Assembly (NCBI RefSeq): GCF_963924675.1
Contig: NC_089232.1
Span: 44,742,522-44,806,521, forward strand
Source of the DNA: Phocoena phocoena
Lineage: Eukaryota > Chordata > Mammalia > Artiodactyla > Phocoenidae
Length of the DNA stretch: 64,000 bases
Direction: 5' to 3'
This document shows, in pieces, positions 30,146-44,070 of the stretch; position 1 is the first letter of the stretch, and each line of letters starts with the position of its first letter. The notes beneath the pieces are model-generated. The model was given only the letters and a program-made list of their open reading frames with translations, was not told the origin of the DNA and made no database searches. The translations under genes and the position numbers were made by a program.

Positions 30146-33136
30146 AGGATTGAGCATATTTCCCCTAGATGCTGAGAGACACTTTCAAGAGACACAAATG
30201 AAACTCTTTTGCTGTGATTACAGCTTCTAATTAAAATGCTTGAGAGACTTGGTAAATTTCTGGGGTTCTAAAAAACAAAGAGTAAAAAAATTGCTATTCC
30301 AGTTAATTGTTCTAACTATAATTTCATGATTCTTGACTTTTCTCATTCCTTGAGTGAGGGGGGAAATGAAAAAAACACTTTTAACAAATCTTTAGAGAGG
30401 CCTTCAAAATAATTTATCAGTGTATGTTACTCAATTTTCAGTGTGACCCCAAAACATCCCATTACGGATTTGAAATATTTTTACTCTGGTTTTTATCGTC
30501 CTTTTCGTTCATCTTAAAGCACATAAATTTATCATATTTATGAAAATGTCCATACTGGATTTTTTTCCCCAGAAGTTTCTTTAACACTGTTCTTTAAACC
30601 ATCTTTTCCCAGCCCATGATATCCCATTTATCTAAGTTCCTCCTTTACCATTTGAATATATTAACAAAATTATCCTTTTCTCCTTTTATAAGCCAAGCCT
30701 CTGACCTCACTTCTCTGGCTTGCATGCGACAATGCAGTGACTCAAAATGTTCCTATTTATCCACGTCCATGGCAAGAACAGGGCAAACAGACAACCACCT
30801 CTACTCACTTTGCCATTTTCCCATCAGCTTCCCAGAAACTTCACTCCTTCCACCTGGGTAACAGAATGACAGCATCCGTGTGTCTTTTAGAGCAGAGCCA
30901 AGTGGCATTTACTTACTTTTGTTTTAAATATGTCATATCATTCAACAGCAGTTTTTAATCCTCGTAAGAAAGCAGGGGAAAACCCCAGCAACCTTAATCA
31001 CTGGATTTGCACATCAGGTATCGGTAAGGGTGCAGTTACAGGAGTATTTATTTAATAAGCATATTTGAAGCTACCATCAAGGTATCTATATTCACTTCTC
31101 ACTTCTCTGCATTTAGGAATTCAAGAATTTCATGAAAAGTCGTTTTGAGCAGGATCTGCTTTCATCTAATCCCAAAACATATTTGGAATTTTAGTTCAGA
31201 AGTGTTTAAATGAGATAGATAGATAGATAGATAGGTACAGATTCCAAATTGGCCCCCTACTGCATACTTCAAAACTGCTCTTTCTTTCTCCTACAGAGAT
31301 GCCCTAAGCCTAAGAAGCTACCCTAAGTATTGCCTTTAGATCAACCAACAGATTATAGGAGGGTGTGTCTCCTTATCCTATTAAGGGGCCGTGATGAAAA
31401 CTATCATGCCCCGTGAATTCTTTCTGATGAGATTTCAACAGAAATGGCCAATTGTTGTGTTCTTCCATGAAGAAATTACAGAAGTGGAAAGTACCACCAC
31501 TACACAAAATATCTGGTCCACTCTGGGCTTCCCATTGTCTTCTTTACCATAACACAGTGTTGGGTTCTTTCTGTGACTGGAAGTATCGATACCGCTTACT
31601 TAAATTTTATATCTTCCATTTGAGAGTCCATAAAGCCAAATCTCTGCTTTTCTAAGAAAACTTGCACATTACAAATTTTACAGATTATTATGGCTACAAC
31701 AGTAATGTCACAGTGTTAAAACTTTCAAAATTGGCTCCCTTTCACTGAGGGTCTCAATACAATGGAGGTCTCATTCCACACCTACATAAAAAGGTTTGGT
31801 GTCCTTTCCTTGGTAGTTTATTGCATTGATTGTATTGTACACATGGCAACAAAAAAGGGATCAAGCTTTTAAAGAACTGCTTTTCTCTGTGTATATATAA
31901 ATCTAGTTCCATTGGGAAATCCCATCTTCGGTTGCCATAGCAATAGAAAGCACTGCAGAGGACTTTCATCACCCTGTCAGGGAGAAGGAATTGATTTGTT
32001 TCTCCAAGGACAAAAGCATGTCTTTTTGATGTCAGATAAGATCAGGAAGATTTCCCAATATGTTGTGAGGGGAGAAAATGAGAATTAATAGGGTCATGAA
32101 AAGAGGTAGCCTTATGAGGTTAAACAAAAAACTCTCAACAACACTAATCATTCTCAATTCCTGAAGGCAAAAAAATTATATTTGAGTACTTGTTCCAAGT
32201 GCAGCATTTTAAAAATGTTCATGATTTGGACTTTGCTTTTTAAAGCCTTATTTCATTTTTGCTCAGGCTGCTCTAGGGATTCTCTCAGTAATAACTTTAT
32301 ACGGTAGTAGCTTTTCTTTTTTCCTGTAGTCTCACCAGGAAAGGCTTGTCTCTCCTTTCTCTGAAAATAACCCTGAGAGAATTTTCCAGTGTTGGAGGAA
32401 TAAGTGCATCAAAGTGATGATTAGGCTGGACTGTCTGAGGGCAGAGGGGGAGGCTGCTGCTTTCTGGGCTGAAGAGGGAGTGGGCCAACCTCAGTGGATG
32501 CTCACCTGTGAGAAAGAAAAGGCAAAGGAAGACTTTTTTGAAAATAGTGGGTTGGTGGTAGTGGGACCTCAGATGGGGGTGGCTGTGCTTCAGTCCTTGC
32601 CCCCAGAGCTGCACTTGGCACTGGAGTACCACCACTGGGACTGGGATCTCATCTCACACCACAGAGAGGCCCTCTAGGTGGGCCTGGGCAGGACATATGG
32701 AAGTGAGAGCAATGTCAACAGACCACCAGGGTCCACTGCCATTGTCCCTGAACTGTGTAAGCCCATGGGTACCTGTATAATCCGTGGTTGAGCAGTGGTC
32801 CCTCAAATTGGACTTCTCAACAACCTTGATGAGTGGTACATCTAATGAGAATTAATGTGATTTAGAAAAATAAAGACACACAATATCTCTTGCATGCTGA
32901 GTGTTGCCACACGGGTATTGGTATGGAGCCATATTCTAGTAATACCTTAATACCACATAAAAGAATGGCTAAGGACATAGTAGTTTGGCTGCCTGAGATC
33001 AAAGCATGCAGCAGCATGCTGGAGCCAGCAAGAACTGATTGTTAAATTTCAAAAATTTTGAATATCAGTTGTTAAACACAGCCACTGTTTACAATTAAAT
33101 TATATAAACTTGCAACTAAATAAATTATATTAAAAA
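30146..33136. other. Intron 1 sequence, no gene recognised
   Basis: Mostly AT-rich unique-looking sequence. A (TAGA)n microsatellite lies at 31213-31234. A GC-richer stretch at about 32430-32800 has an 87-codon open frame (32414-32677) without a recognisable domain. No EML exon was found. Confidence 0.45.
31213..31234. repeat. (TAGA)n microsatellite
   Basis: About five tetranucleotide units of AGAT. Confidence 0.9.
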
Positions 33137-33141
33137 CAAAG

Positions 33142-35027
33142 GTAACCTACCTAAGGAGGTAAAAGACCTGTACTCAGAAAACTATAAGACACTGATGAAA
33201 GAAATCAAAGATGACACAAACAGATGGCGAGATATACCATGTTCTTGGATTGGAAGAATCTATACTGTGAAAATGACTATACTACCCAAAGCAATCTACA
33301 TATTCAATGCAATCCCTATCAAATTACCAGTGGCATTTTTTACAGAACTAGAACAAAAAAATCTTAAAATCTGCATAGAAACACAAAAGACCCCGAATAG
33401 CCAAAGCAATCTTGAGGGGAAAAAAATGGAGCTGGAGGAATCACACTCCCTGACTTCAGACTATACTACAAAGCTACAGTAATCAAGACAATATGGTACT
33501 AGCACAAAAACTGAAATACAGATCAATGGAACAGGATAGAAAGCCCAGAGAAAAACCCATGCATATATGGTCAAATAACCTATGAAAAAAGAGGCAAGGA
33601 TATACAACGGAGAAAAGACAGTCTCTTCAGTAAGTGGTGCTGGGAAAACTGGACAGCTACATGTAAAAGAATGAAATTAGAACACTCCCTAACACCATAC
33701 ACAAAAATAAACTCAGAATGGATTCGAGACCTAAATGTAAGACCGGACACTATAAAACTCTTGGAGGAAAACACAGGAAGAACACTTTCTGACATAAATC
33801 ACAGCAACATCTTTTTTGACCCACCTCCTAGAGTAATGGAAATAAAAACAAAAATAAACAAATGGTCCCTAATGAAACTTAAAAGCTTTTCACAGCAGAG
33901 GGAACTACAAACAAGACGAAAAGACAACCCTCAGAATGGGAGAAAATATTTGCAAACAAATCAATGGGCAAAGGGTTTATCTCCAAAATATATAAACAGC
34001 TCATGCAGCTCAGTATTAAAAAAACAAACAACCCAATCCAAAAATGGGCAGAAAACCTAAATAGACATTTCTCCAAAGAACACATACAGATGGCCACGAA
34101 GCACATGAAAAGCTGCTCAACATCATTTATTATTAGAGAAATGCAAATCAAAACTACAATGAGGTATCACCTCACACCAGTCAGAATGGGCATCACCAGA
34201 AAACCTACAAAAAACAAATGCTGGAGAGGGTGTGGAGAAAAGGGAACACTCTTGCACTGTTGGTGGGAATGTAAATTGATACAGCCACTGTGGAGAACAG
34301 TATGGAGGTTCCTTAAAAAACTGCAAATAGAACTACCATATGACCCAGCAATCTCACTATGGGGCATATACCCTGAGAAAACCATAATTCAAAAAGAGTC
34401 ATGTACCAAAATGTTCACTGCAGCTCTATTTACAATAGCCCGGAGATGGAAACAACCTAAGTGTCCATGATCGGATGAATGGATAAAGAAGATGTGGCAC
34501 ATATATACAATGGCATATTACTCAGCCATAAAAAGAAACGAAATTGAGCTATTTGTAGTGAGGTGGATAGACCTAGAGTCTGTCATACAGAGTGAAGTAA
34601 GTCAGAAAGAGAGAGACAAATACCGTATGCTAACACATATATATGGAATTTAAGAAAAAAAAATGTCATGAAGAACCTAGGGGTAAAACAGGAATAAAGA
34701 CACAGACCTACTAGAGAATGGACTTGAGGATATGGGGAGGGGCAAGGGTAAGCTGTGACAAAGCGAGAGAGAGGCATGGACATATATACACTACCAAACG
34801 TAAGGTATATAGCTAGTGGGAAGCAGCCACATAGCACAGGGATATCAGTTCGGTGCTTTATGACCGCCTGGAGGGGCGGGATCGGGAGGGTGGGAGGGAG
34901 GGAGACGCAAGAGGGAAGACATATGGGAACATATGTATATACATAACTGATTCATTTTGTTGTGAAGCAGAAACTAACACACCATTGTAAAGCAATTATA
35001 CTCCAATAAAGATGTTAAAAAAAAAAA
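33142..35027 (+). mobile_element. 5'-truncated L1 LINE
   Basis: It begins in ORF2 after the reverse transcriptase (AACCTACCTAAGGAGGTAAA) and runs through the C-terminal domain to the 3' UTR and an A-run ending about 35029. The C-terminal cysteine motif is [18 protein letters not shown] near 34222. Several stops and frameshifts split the frame. Confidence 0.88.
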
Positions 35028-35692
35028 AACTACAATTAGGTATCACCTCCCACCAGTTAGAATGGCATCATCAGAAAATCTACAAACAACAAATGCTGGA
35101 GAGGGTGTGGAGGAAAGGGAACACTCTTGCACTGTTGGTGGGAATGTAAAGTGATACAGCCACTATGGAGAACAGTATGGAGGTTCCTTAAAAAACTAAA
35201 AATAGAATTGCCATATGACACAGCAATTCCACTACCAGGCATATACCCTGAGAAAACCATAATTCAAAAGGACACATGCACCCTAATGTTCACTGCAGCA
35301 CTATTTACAATAGCAAGGTCATGGACGCAACCTAAATGCCCATCGACAGATGAATGGATGAAGATGTGGTACTTATATACAGTGGAATATTACTCAGCCA
35401 TAAAATGCAATGAAACTGGCACATCTGTAGAGACGTGGATGGATCTAGAGACTGTCATACAGACTGAAGTAAGTCAGAAAGAGAAAAACAAATATCGAGT
35501 ATTAACGCATATATGTGGAACCTAGAAAAATGGTACAGATGAACCGGTTTGCAGGGCAGAAATTGAGACACAGATCTAGAGAACAAACGTATGGACACCA
35601 GGGGGGAAAGTGGCGGGGGGTGGTGGTTGTGGTGTGATGAATTGGGAGATTGGGATTGACACTAATATGTATAAAATAGATAACTAATAAGA
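35028..35692 (+). mobile_element. Second L1 piece abutting the A-tail of the previous one
   Basis: Directly after the A-run the text jumps back to ORF2 (ACTACAATTAGGTATCACCT) and continues through the ORF2 end into a different, older 3' UTR type ('gaaccggtttgcagggcaga', 'gggattgacactaatatgta'). It stops in an A-run at about 35690 without the usual 3' end. The 5' portion of this older copy is not present to the left. Confidence 0.8.
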
Positions 35693-36624
35693 AAAAAAAA
35701 GATAAGGTGATAGAAGGTAAAGCCTGGAGCTTTTGTAGTAGTAGGAGGAGTTGTTGCCCTGTCCTCTGTGCCTAAACAAAACACTAATGAAAGACAGCAA
35801 AAACAAACACAATTTTGGCTTATGTTATAAAATAATGACTCAATCTTTAACGGTGTAGGAGCTGATCATAGAGTCTTCGTATACACACTCCCTTCCTTAT
35901 GTTTGTCAACTGCATCATATAATAGTTTCTATATAAGAGAAATTTCTAGGAAGGAAGAACTCCAATGACACACTAGTTGACAGATCTTATAATGGCCAAA
36001 CACTAAACTTACAATTTTAATTCTTTGGGGTTGAGATCATTCAATGCTAAAGATCAACATTCATTAAATAAAGACCCTAAATCAGTGCCTGACATATATT
36101 AAATGGCAATAAATATTAACTATTACAATTACTATGATAAAAAAGAAAAAATAAAACAAAAAATAAAAACAAAGGTAATACATACTAAAACTCATCACTT
36201 CCTAATTATTTTACTAATTTTACTATTATATATAGTCTTAAGGATATTGATCGCCAGCCTATCTGTACGGTAGAAATACTATATAGAATGATGGACCTCT
36301 GCACATCTCTTTCCAACTGTTTTCAATGATGTCATATTAGTGGTTTGGTTTGAAATCAGCTGCTGTGGGAGTTTTTACATCATGGAAATCAACAAATGCT
36401 GCAAATCAGCACTTGATTTGTTGTTTTATCAGTTGTCTAGACTTAAAATATAGAAGGATAAAATGTGAACAATGCAGAATAAACTTAAAAGTGTGTTATG
36501 TTTATAGCTGTTACATTAAGAATAACACAAAAATTTGAGAAAATATTCTTCCAATATTCAAAAAGTATTATCCAGTTAGCAAGTAAGTCACTCACATCAT
36601 TGGCTAATGATTAAAGTTCTGACA
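35693..36624. other. Intron 1 sequence, nothing recognised
   Basis: AT-rich sequence. A short stretch near 36075-36120 (CAGTGCCTGACATATATTAA) looks like the 3' end of a MIR or L2 element. No exon found. Confidence 0.4.
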
Positions 36625-36636
36625 TAAGTCTTTGTT

Positions 36637-36857
36637 TTTTTTTTTGTTTTTTGTTTTTTTTTTTGCCGTATGCGGGCCTCTCACTGCTGTGGCCTCTCCC
36701 ATTGCGGAGCACAGGCTCCGCCGCGCAGGCTCAGCGGCCATGGCTCACGGGCCCAGCCGCTCCGCGGCACATGGAATCTTCCCGGACCGGGGCACGAACC
36801 CGTGTCCCCTGCATCGGCAGGCGGACTCTCAACCACTGCGCCACCAGAGAAGCCCCC
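36637..36857 (-). mobile_element. CHR-family SINE
   Basis: A T-rich tail leads into GCCGTATGCGGGCCTCTCAC and the element ends GCGCCACCAGAGAAGCCCC. A 12-bp target duplication TAAGTCTTTGTT flanks it (36625-36636 and 36858-36869). Confidence 0.95.
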
Positions 36858-36869
36858 TAAGTCTTTGTT

Positions 36870-37300
36870 GCATCACTTTTCTCTTATCAATATAAACAAA
36901 AATATCAACTAACATTCATGTCAGAACTATACTCATTTGTCAATGATGTGAGGGACTTCATTTCTGAACTAGATAGTAATCAAGCATTTATTCCTCGTCT
37001 GATTTTGTCAAATCATGGTTGAACTGCAACCATAGGTTGGCCACAGATACAAGAGTTCAGCAAAAAAGCAAGGAAAGAATTTTATGACAATTAATTGGCT
37101 ATATGGGATTTACAATAAAGAGTATTATATATTTCATTATTATTTGTAAATTGTGTGCAACACATTTATATCAGCAAAATTTACAAAAAACGTATGAATG
37201 TATATACATACATACATTTTCTCTTGGAGAGGTTGTTCTGAAATAATTATCAGTACATCACTGAAGCATATCTCCTCTACTTACTGGCATGTAAGTTTCT
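36870..37300. other. Intron 1 sequence, nothing recognised
   Basis: AT-rich sequence between the SINE and a MIR relic, without an exon. Confidence 0.4.
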
Positions 37301-37304
37301 CACA

Positions 37305-37465
37305 AATCACCTTCAGCAAATTACTCAATCTCTCTGTGCCTCAGTTTCTCATCCATAAAATACGAATAATAACAGTACCTACCTGAAAGAAGGTAGGTAC
37401 TACTGTGAGGATTTAATAAATTCTAAAACAGTAATTAAAACAAGAGTGCTTAAAACATAGTGAGC
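37305..37465 (+). repeat. MIR SINE with a short hairpin
   Basis: The sense MIR core is clear ('tctctctgtgcctcagtttc', 'tcatccataaaatacgaata'). Its centre holds a perfect 11-bp inverted repeat, AGTACCTACCT at 37374-37384 and AGGTAGGTACT at 37391-37401, separated by six bases. Confidence 0.7.
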
Positions 37466-37869
37466 AGTATATATGTGTCATTAGTATTAACTAACTGCCA
37501 TGTGATAGAATCTGCTCAAACAATCACATGTGAAAACCCTGAGGATTGGCATTCTAAGACAGAGAAACTCATGTACATAGAGAGCTACTGTGAACTAACC
37601 TCCAAAGTTTAAAAATAAGACTACCCTCTGAGAAGTAAACTGGTAAAAACCACATGAAATGGACAAGATTGGTTATCTAAAGAAGTCATCGAAGGAGAAA
37701 ATATCCTAGGCCAGAAGTTTGAAAATTGTATCCAATCATGATTGACAGTGAGAGAATCTGGACTCGAACACTGAAATCAATAAATATGAGTAGAATGTGA
37801 ATAGAAGGGGAAGTTCTGTGTAAAGCCTTTGTAAAAAGGAGACACAGTTAAGAAAGTAGAGTGTTCGCA

Positions 37870-38830
37870 TAAGGATAGACATATAGATAGATGGAACACT
37901 ATTGAGTCCATCAATAGACTCACACTTATATGGTCAATTGATTTCCAATGAAAGTGTTAAGGTAACTCAAAGGGGAAGGATAGTTTTTTCAATGAATAAT
38001 GGAACAACTGGATATCCATATGGAAAAAAATAAACCTCAACACTTCTCATCATTCACAAAAATTACCTCAAATGACCAGAGATCTAAATGTAAGAACTAA
38101 AACCATACAACTGATAGAAAAACACATGAGAAAACCTTTGTGACCTTTGAAATACAATTATCTTTTTAGAGAAGAAACAGAAAGCATTAGCCATAAAAGA
38201 AAACAATTGATAAACTGGGACTTCAAAATTAAAACTTCTGCTCTTTGAAAGACAGCATTAGGAAAATGAAAAGGGAAGTCATAGACTGGTAAAGAAAATT
38301 CTCAAAGGACTTGTACCCAGAACATACAAAGACTGCTTACAATTCAATAGTAAGAAGACAACCCAACTTAAAATATGGCCCAAAGACTTGAACACTGTCA
38401 AAGACAACTAAATTGAAAAGGCTGACAATATCAAGAGTTGCTGAGGATGTAGAGCAACTGGAACATACACACATTGTTGATGGGGATGTAAAATGATCAA
38501 TCACTTTGGAAAGTAGTTTGACAGTTTCTTATAAAGTTAAACATACAGTTACCATATGACCTAGCAATTTCATTCCTAGATATTTACCCAAGAGAAATAA
38601 AATTATGTCTCTAAACAAAGACATACACAAATGTTCATAGCTGCTTTATTTATAATAGTCAAAAACTGGGAATAACTCAAATATTCACCAACAGGTGAAT
38701 GGATAAACAAATTATTGTATATTTATACAATGGAATCGTTTTCAGCAATAAAAAGGAACGAACTAAGTACTGATACACACAACAACGCAGATGAATCTCA
38801 AAATCATTGTACCGAGTGAAAGAATCCTGG
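37870..38830 (+). mobile_element. Old L1 ORF2 fragment
   Basis: Sense L1 text is recognisable throughout: 'tatggtcaattgatttccaa', 'gaccagagatctaaatgtaa', 'tacagttaccatatgaccta' + 'gcaatttcattcctagatat' and 'aatggaatcgttttcagcaa'. Strongly diverged, an ancient subfamily. Confidence 0.75.
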
Positions 38831-39635
38831 AGCATTCAGTGGAATACTCATGTCACTAAGATCTTCATCATACAAAGTTAGGAGCCCAGAGACACTGTCT
38901 ATAGTTGACCCCAAAAATAAAGATATAAAAATGTAAAAGCTACAAAGGTAAATGCTAAGGGAATTAAAAATATGAAATAACCCTTTGAAGAGGATAAGAG
39001 AAGGGATGTAAGAATGGCATGTGTAAGCTACATTCTCATGTGTCTTGAAAGGAAGTTGACCATGTCTAAAACAGATAAATCAAAAAATAGCAATTAATCA
39101 AATTTTTTTGAGATGTAGGTACATAATCACCAGAAAAAAGTCATAAGAATTAAAAGTGTTCCTTTGGAAAGTGGATTGGGGATGGGAAAGGGTGGGGCAG
39201 GGGCAGTTTTTCATTATAAAGCCTTCTGTAATTTTTGATTTGTGGGTCAATATTGCTTTGATACAAATATGAAAATTAAAAGAGATAAAAATAAAATAAA
39301 AAGTTACAGAGAAATAAAAGTTGATTAACTTGTGCAAAAAAGACCATATCTTGTGGTTGAGAAGTTTTCCACAGGCAGGAAGTAGGAAGGGATGTCTGAT
39401 GACTATATCAGATTTATCAACCACCAGATGTTCTCATCAAGTATAATTGTTACCGATAAAATGAATTTAACCAGCATGGTTAGTCTTACAATTCATTCTT
39501 TGAAAAACAAGAAATAATACCTTAAGACTGTAACACAACAATTTGGTAATGAGAAGTTTCACTAATGAAGGCGGTCTATGTGAAACTCAGCTTTCTGGAG
39601 CTATTCATCTCTTTTTTCTTCTTCAAGTAAGGAGC
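38831..39635. other. Intron 1 sequence, nothing recognised
   Basis: AT-rich; possibly more of the old L1 3' UTR near its left edge ('aatttttgatttgtgggtca'). No exon found. Confidence 0.35.
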
Positions 39636-39639
39636 ATGA

Positions 39640-39870
39640 CTCAAGCATTGAGGATTATATTTGGCAGAAGTCCTATTAATTTAGGATAATTAAATATGCC
39701 AGTCATGTGTTTCAGTAAGGTCTGATTAAATACTTCAGAGAAGTCATTAGTGAATCCATCTGGTCTAGTGGCTTTGCCAGATGGCAAAATGTTACTACCT
39801 ACGTTTTGTTCTTGGAATATTCTATCAATACCTCTATTGTATCATACATAGCATGCAGTTATTTTCAGGG
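39640..39870 (-). mobile_element. Old L1 reverse-transcriptase fragment, antisense
   Basis: 'agtgaatccatctggtctag' followed by 'tggctttgcc' is the antisense of the L1 SPGPDGF region. Only a short diverged piece. Confidence 0.45.
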
Positions 39871-41480
39871 TAAGTCCTAATTTGCTACTTTACATTATCA
39901 AAGAATCTGGAAGGTGGAAGGCAAGCCTGACAACTGTGTTACACCATGCCAACTGAGCCACAAGATTTCAAGGCTGTGTTAAATGGCCTGTTGTTCTACT
40001 GTTAAATTCAAATGATTTCATCATTTCCGTTTCCTCAAAAGGCTCTCATCAAACATTTCAGATGGTGCTCCATTTGTGACTAGAGACTCAGAACCACAGT
40101 GAGAAGTAACCAGTTATATTTCACACCCATGAGATTATAATACTCCAAGATGAGGAGAACCCTGGAAGTACTTCCCCCATGGGGACAGTCATCTAGATGG
40201 AAAAGTGACCAGTTTTGATTCTTTAAAATTACAGAGTTGTACAGCTTTGTGAGAACACCTTAAAATGACAATCTTAAGTTGTTTTGGTTCTTTGACCATG
40301 CAGAAGTAACCTTTGACTTAGCAATTCCCTAACCAGGTGGGTCAAAATGCAAGGTATTCTCCAAAGCACTGACAATGGCAACTTTAATACAGTCACTTCA
40401 CTGGTTGGTGTCTAAGGTAAACACTTAAACTCAGGTGTAAAGTAACTAGGGGCTTGGAGCTGCTGGACGAGGGTCTGAAGGTGGCTTGATGAAGATATGA
40501 AGCAAAGATAAAGCCTAGAAAAGAGCCCAACATTTTATTGCCACTCAGCCTCCAACCCCTCAAGTATATTCTAAGGCTAAGCATTAGGTTGAGCTGAAGC
40601 CCCACTCTTTCCTAATAAAGGCCAGAGCTGCATATCTAATTGATTGAGTTGGCTGTGATCAGATGGAATTTATATTCGGGGAACTGTTGCTTCCAAGGCT
40701 ATCCCCTGAGTATCTGGGAACTAGGGGTACCACACTACAGCAACTCTTGCATTGAAGGCTCTTGGTTATCAGTATGACCTCTTCCCTTTGTTTTTATCTT
40801 ATTCCTCTTCCTTCCCCTCCTTCCTTCCCTTTAAAGTTTTACTCTGTCTTTACATTGGGTATTATATTTTATCCAGCATTTCTATGTGTTTGGATAGGAA
40901 TGGGGAGGGTGGGAAGGTATGTGTCTCTGTCACCTCTGTACCACATGTTGCCAGAACTGGAAGTCCATGCTTGACACTTCACCATCGCCCTCAATTTTCA
41001 ACAGCTGAATTTTATCATTGTGGAACTACCACTGTGAACATGGCATAAATGACTAATTCAAACCTTTTTAAGATTCCATGTGCGTAAGAGCATCTGTATT
41101 TCCACCGAGTACAGAGATTGTTGCAGACGGATGCCCCCGCCCCTGCTACTCTCTCATCACTGCAGACACCTTCAGTGAAATATGGGCAACAGGCTAGAGA
41201 GATCAAAATGGGGTTCAGGGTCATCCATCTTCAAACCACCTGTGCCCTATAGTAAAGTGAGAGTCTGTGAGAGGCCCAGGCAGAAGGGGCCAGGATGAGC
41301 AAACTGGCTTTTTCATGTGGGTCCACATTAGGGTGAGGAAGGGGTGATTTCCATAAGAAAGTGCTGAGCAAGTGCCTAGCACCTCTGCCCTTAAGAGATG
41401 AGATGCAGAAGGGTACTATCAAACCTCCTGGATCTCAGGACAAGGACTAATGGCAGCATGGACTCTGCTGTGCCAGAAGA
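39871..41480. other. Intron 1 sequence, nothing recognised
   Basis: No exon or named repeat could be supported. Several short open frames on both strands have no domain. Confidence 0.4.
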
Positions 41481-41534
41481 GAAGGGAGGAGCACCCAGTC
41501 ACCCTCTGATGACTGGGCTTTCAAAAGACTGCCA

Positions 41535-42535
41535 TCCACCAATAAGGGGTTACTATCCAAAATATATAAAGAACTCATGAAACTCAACAACAACAACAAA
41601 ACAGACAACCGATTTAAAAGTGGGCAGAGGAGCTGACTGGATGTTTTTCCAAAGAAGACATGCAGATAGCCAATAGGCACATGAAAAGATGTTCAACATC
41701 ACTAATTATTGGGGAGCATGCAAGTCAAAAACCACAATCAGATATCGGCTCGTGCCTGTTAGAATGACTATTATCAAAAAGGCAAGAAATAAGAAGCGTT
41801 GGCAAGGGTGTGGAGAAAAGAGAACGTTATACGCTGTCAGTGGGAATATGAATTGGTGCAGCTGCTATGGAAAACAGTATGGAGATTCCTCAAAAAATTA
41901 AGAACAGAGCTACCATATGATCCAGCTATCCCACTCCTGGGTATTTATGCAAAGAAAATGAAAACACTAATTTGAAAAGATACATACACCCCTATGTTCA
42001 TTATAGCATTATTTACAATAGCCAGGATATGGAAACAACCTAAGTGCCCATCAAGAAATGAATGGATAAGGAAGATGTCATACACACACACACACACACA
42101 CACGCACACACACATGCACAATGGAATACTACTTAGTCATAAAAAAGATGGAATCTTGCCATTTGCAACAGTATGGATGGACCTTGAGGGTATTGTGCTA
42201 AGTGAAATAATTCAGACAGAGAAAGACACTGTATACTTTCACTCACATGTGGAATATAAAACAACAACAAAAAAACCCCACAAAAAAACCCCAAATACAC
42301 GAACAAACCACACAGAAACAAACAGGTAGTTACAGAGAATAGAGTAGTGGTCGCTGGAAGGGAAGTGTTGGGTGCAGGGAGGGTGAAATGCGTAAATGGG
42401 ATCAACTGTATGGAAATGGATAGAAACTAAATTTTTGGTGGTGAACGCACTGTAGGGTATACAGAAGTAGCAATATGTTGTACAGATGAAACTTACATAA
42501 TATTATAAACCAATGTTACCCTAATAATAAATAAA
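41535..42535 (+). mobile_element. Old L1 3' part
   Basis: Sense ORF2 end and 3' UTR: 'aaggggttactatccaaaat', 'agatgttcaacatcactaat', 'ctaccatatgatccagctat', 'tggaatactacttagtcata' and 'gttaccctaataataaataa'. It contains a (CA)n tract at 42081-42114. Confidence 0.85.
42081..42114. repeat. (CA)n microsatellite
   Basis: About 16 CA units with one CG and a following ATGC, inside the old L1. Confidence 0.95.
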
Positions 42536-42544
42536 CAAAAAGAC

Positions 42545-44070
42545 ATATCCAATCTCTGAAATGTCTCTTGAGCTGTTACTTCCTTTGTTATTTTTCTGAC
42601 TGATCTATCAACTACAAAAAGGAGTGCCAATACCTCTCACTGATTGCAGATGGGTCAATTTCTCCAAGTAGTTCTGCCGAGTTTTGCTTTACATTTTTAG
42701 GCTATGTTATTAGGTACATACAAGCTTAGAACTTTTTATCTTTGTAGTAAGTAAATTTATCATGTAGTTACTCTAATATTTGATCTTGCTTTAAATTCTA
42801 TTTTATCAGATATTAATTGAGCTGTATCAGCTTTCTTTCAGCTAGAATTTGTCTGGTATACTTTTCCTATCTTTTTACTTTCCGTTTTTCCATGTTCTTA
42901 ACCTTTAAGGGTATCTCTTGCAAAAGCATATAGCTGGATTTTAAGAGTTCAGTCTATTTGTATTTAGTGTAATCACTGAAATATTTGGGTTTGTTTCTAC
43001 CACTTATTTTATGCATTATTCATCCTGTTTTTTCTTTTCTAGTTTTTCTTCCCTTTTTTACCTTTTTTTGAATTTAGTTTTCTTATTCTATTTTTCCACT
43101 GTACTAGTTTAAAAGTTGTTGGTTCTTTTTCTATTCCTTTTGTGATTATTCTAGGAGGGTTAATATGCCTTCTTACAAAAAATCTAAAGTTGAGAATTAT
43201 CTGTACCTTCCTCCTTAACCATATAAGAACCTGAGAACACTTTAACTCCCATCTTGCCTAGCTCACATTCTAATTCTACCATTATTTGTTGTTGTTGTTT
43301 TTTAACATACAAGTTACACATTATTGTTATTGTTTCATGCAATTGATGTTTATTTAGTTATCTACACACTTATCAATTACTTTGCTCACATTTGTCTTGC
43401 CTCTCAGACAGTTCATCTAGGATCATTTTCCTTCTACCTGAAGTATATCTTTAACATTAATTTAGTGGAGGTCTGAAAAAGTTCATGTTTAACTGATACA
43501 CTGTTTTGTCCCTGTTCTTGAAATACAATCTCACCAGATACATAATCCTTATGTGCGCTCTCATTCTATCCTCCATATTTTTAAACCTCTCTGTCCTAGA
43601 CAATTTATTTAGATATATCTTCCAATTCACTAAGTCCTTCTTCAATTGTGTTTAACCTGCTATTTATTCTGAAGTTCTATTGGTTCTTATTCAAATCTTA
43701 GTTGTTTTAAAGAGTGTCTTGTTCCTAATTTATATTTTAATTCCTTCTTTTATTTTTTTTAAACATATAAATCATACTCATTTCCAATATCTAAAGTTCT
43801 TTGTGGACCTGATTCTGTTGCCTGCTTTTCTCCTGTCTGCTCTTATGGTGTCTTATTTTCTTATAGGTAGCGTGATTATTTAAAATGAAAGCTAATGCTT
43901 CTTGGAATTTTATCTGTGGGAATTCTTTGAGACTTAGGGTAAAAGTGCATTATTCCTCCAGCAGATCTGCATTTGCTTCTCTGGGCACCTGGGGACACCA
44001 CTGTCCTAGGATCATGTGTGAGGTTTTGTTAGACCACACAGGAAGTGTGAATTTGTGTTTCAAGTCTATA
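42545..44070 (-). mobile_element. Old L1 5' part, antisense
   Basis: T-rich antisense L1 sequence. The stretches 'ggtatctcttgcaaaagcat' + 'atagctggattttaag', 'tctattggttcttattcaaa' and 'tcttggaattttatctgtgg' + 'gaattctttgagacttaggg' fit the ORF2 endonuclease end, ORF1 and 5' UTR of ancient L1M-type elements. It lies head to tail with, and opposite to, the L1 ending at 42535. Confidence 0.6.

Noticed and set aside
32414..32677. 87-codon plus-strand frame
   Set aside because: No domain recognised and overlapping frames on the other strand; chance frame in a GC-richer patch.
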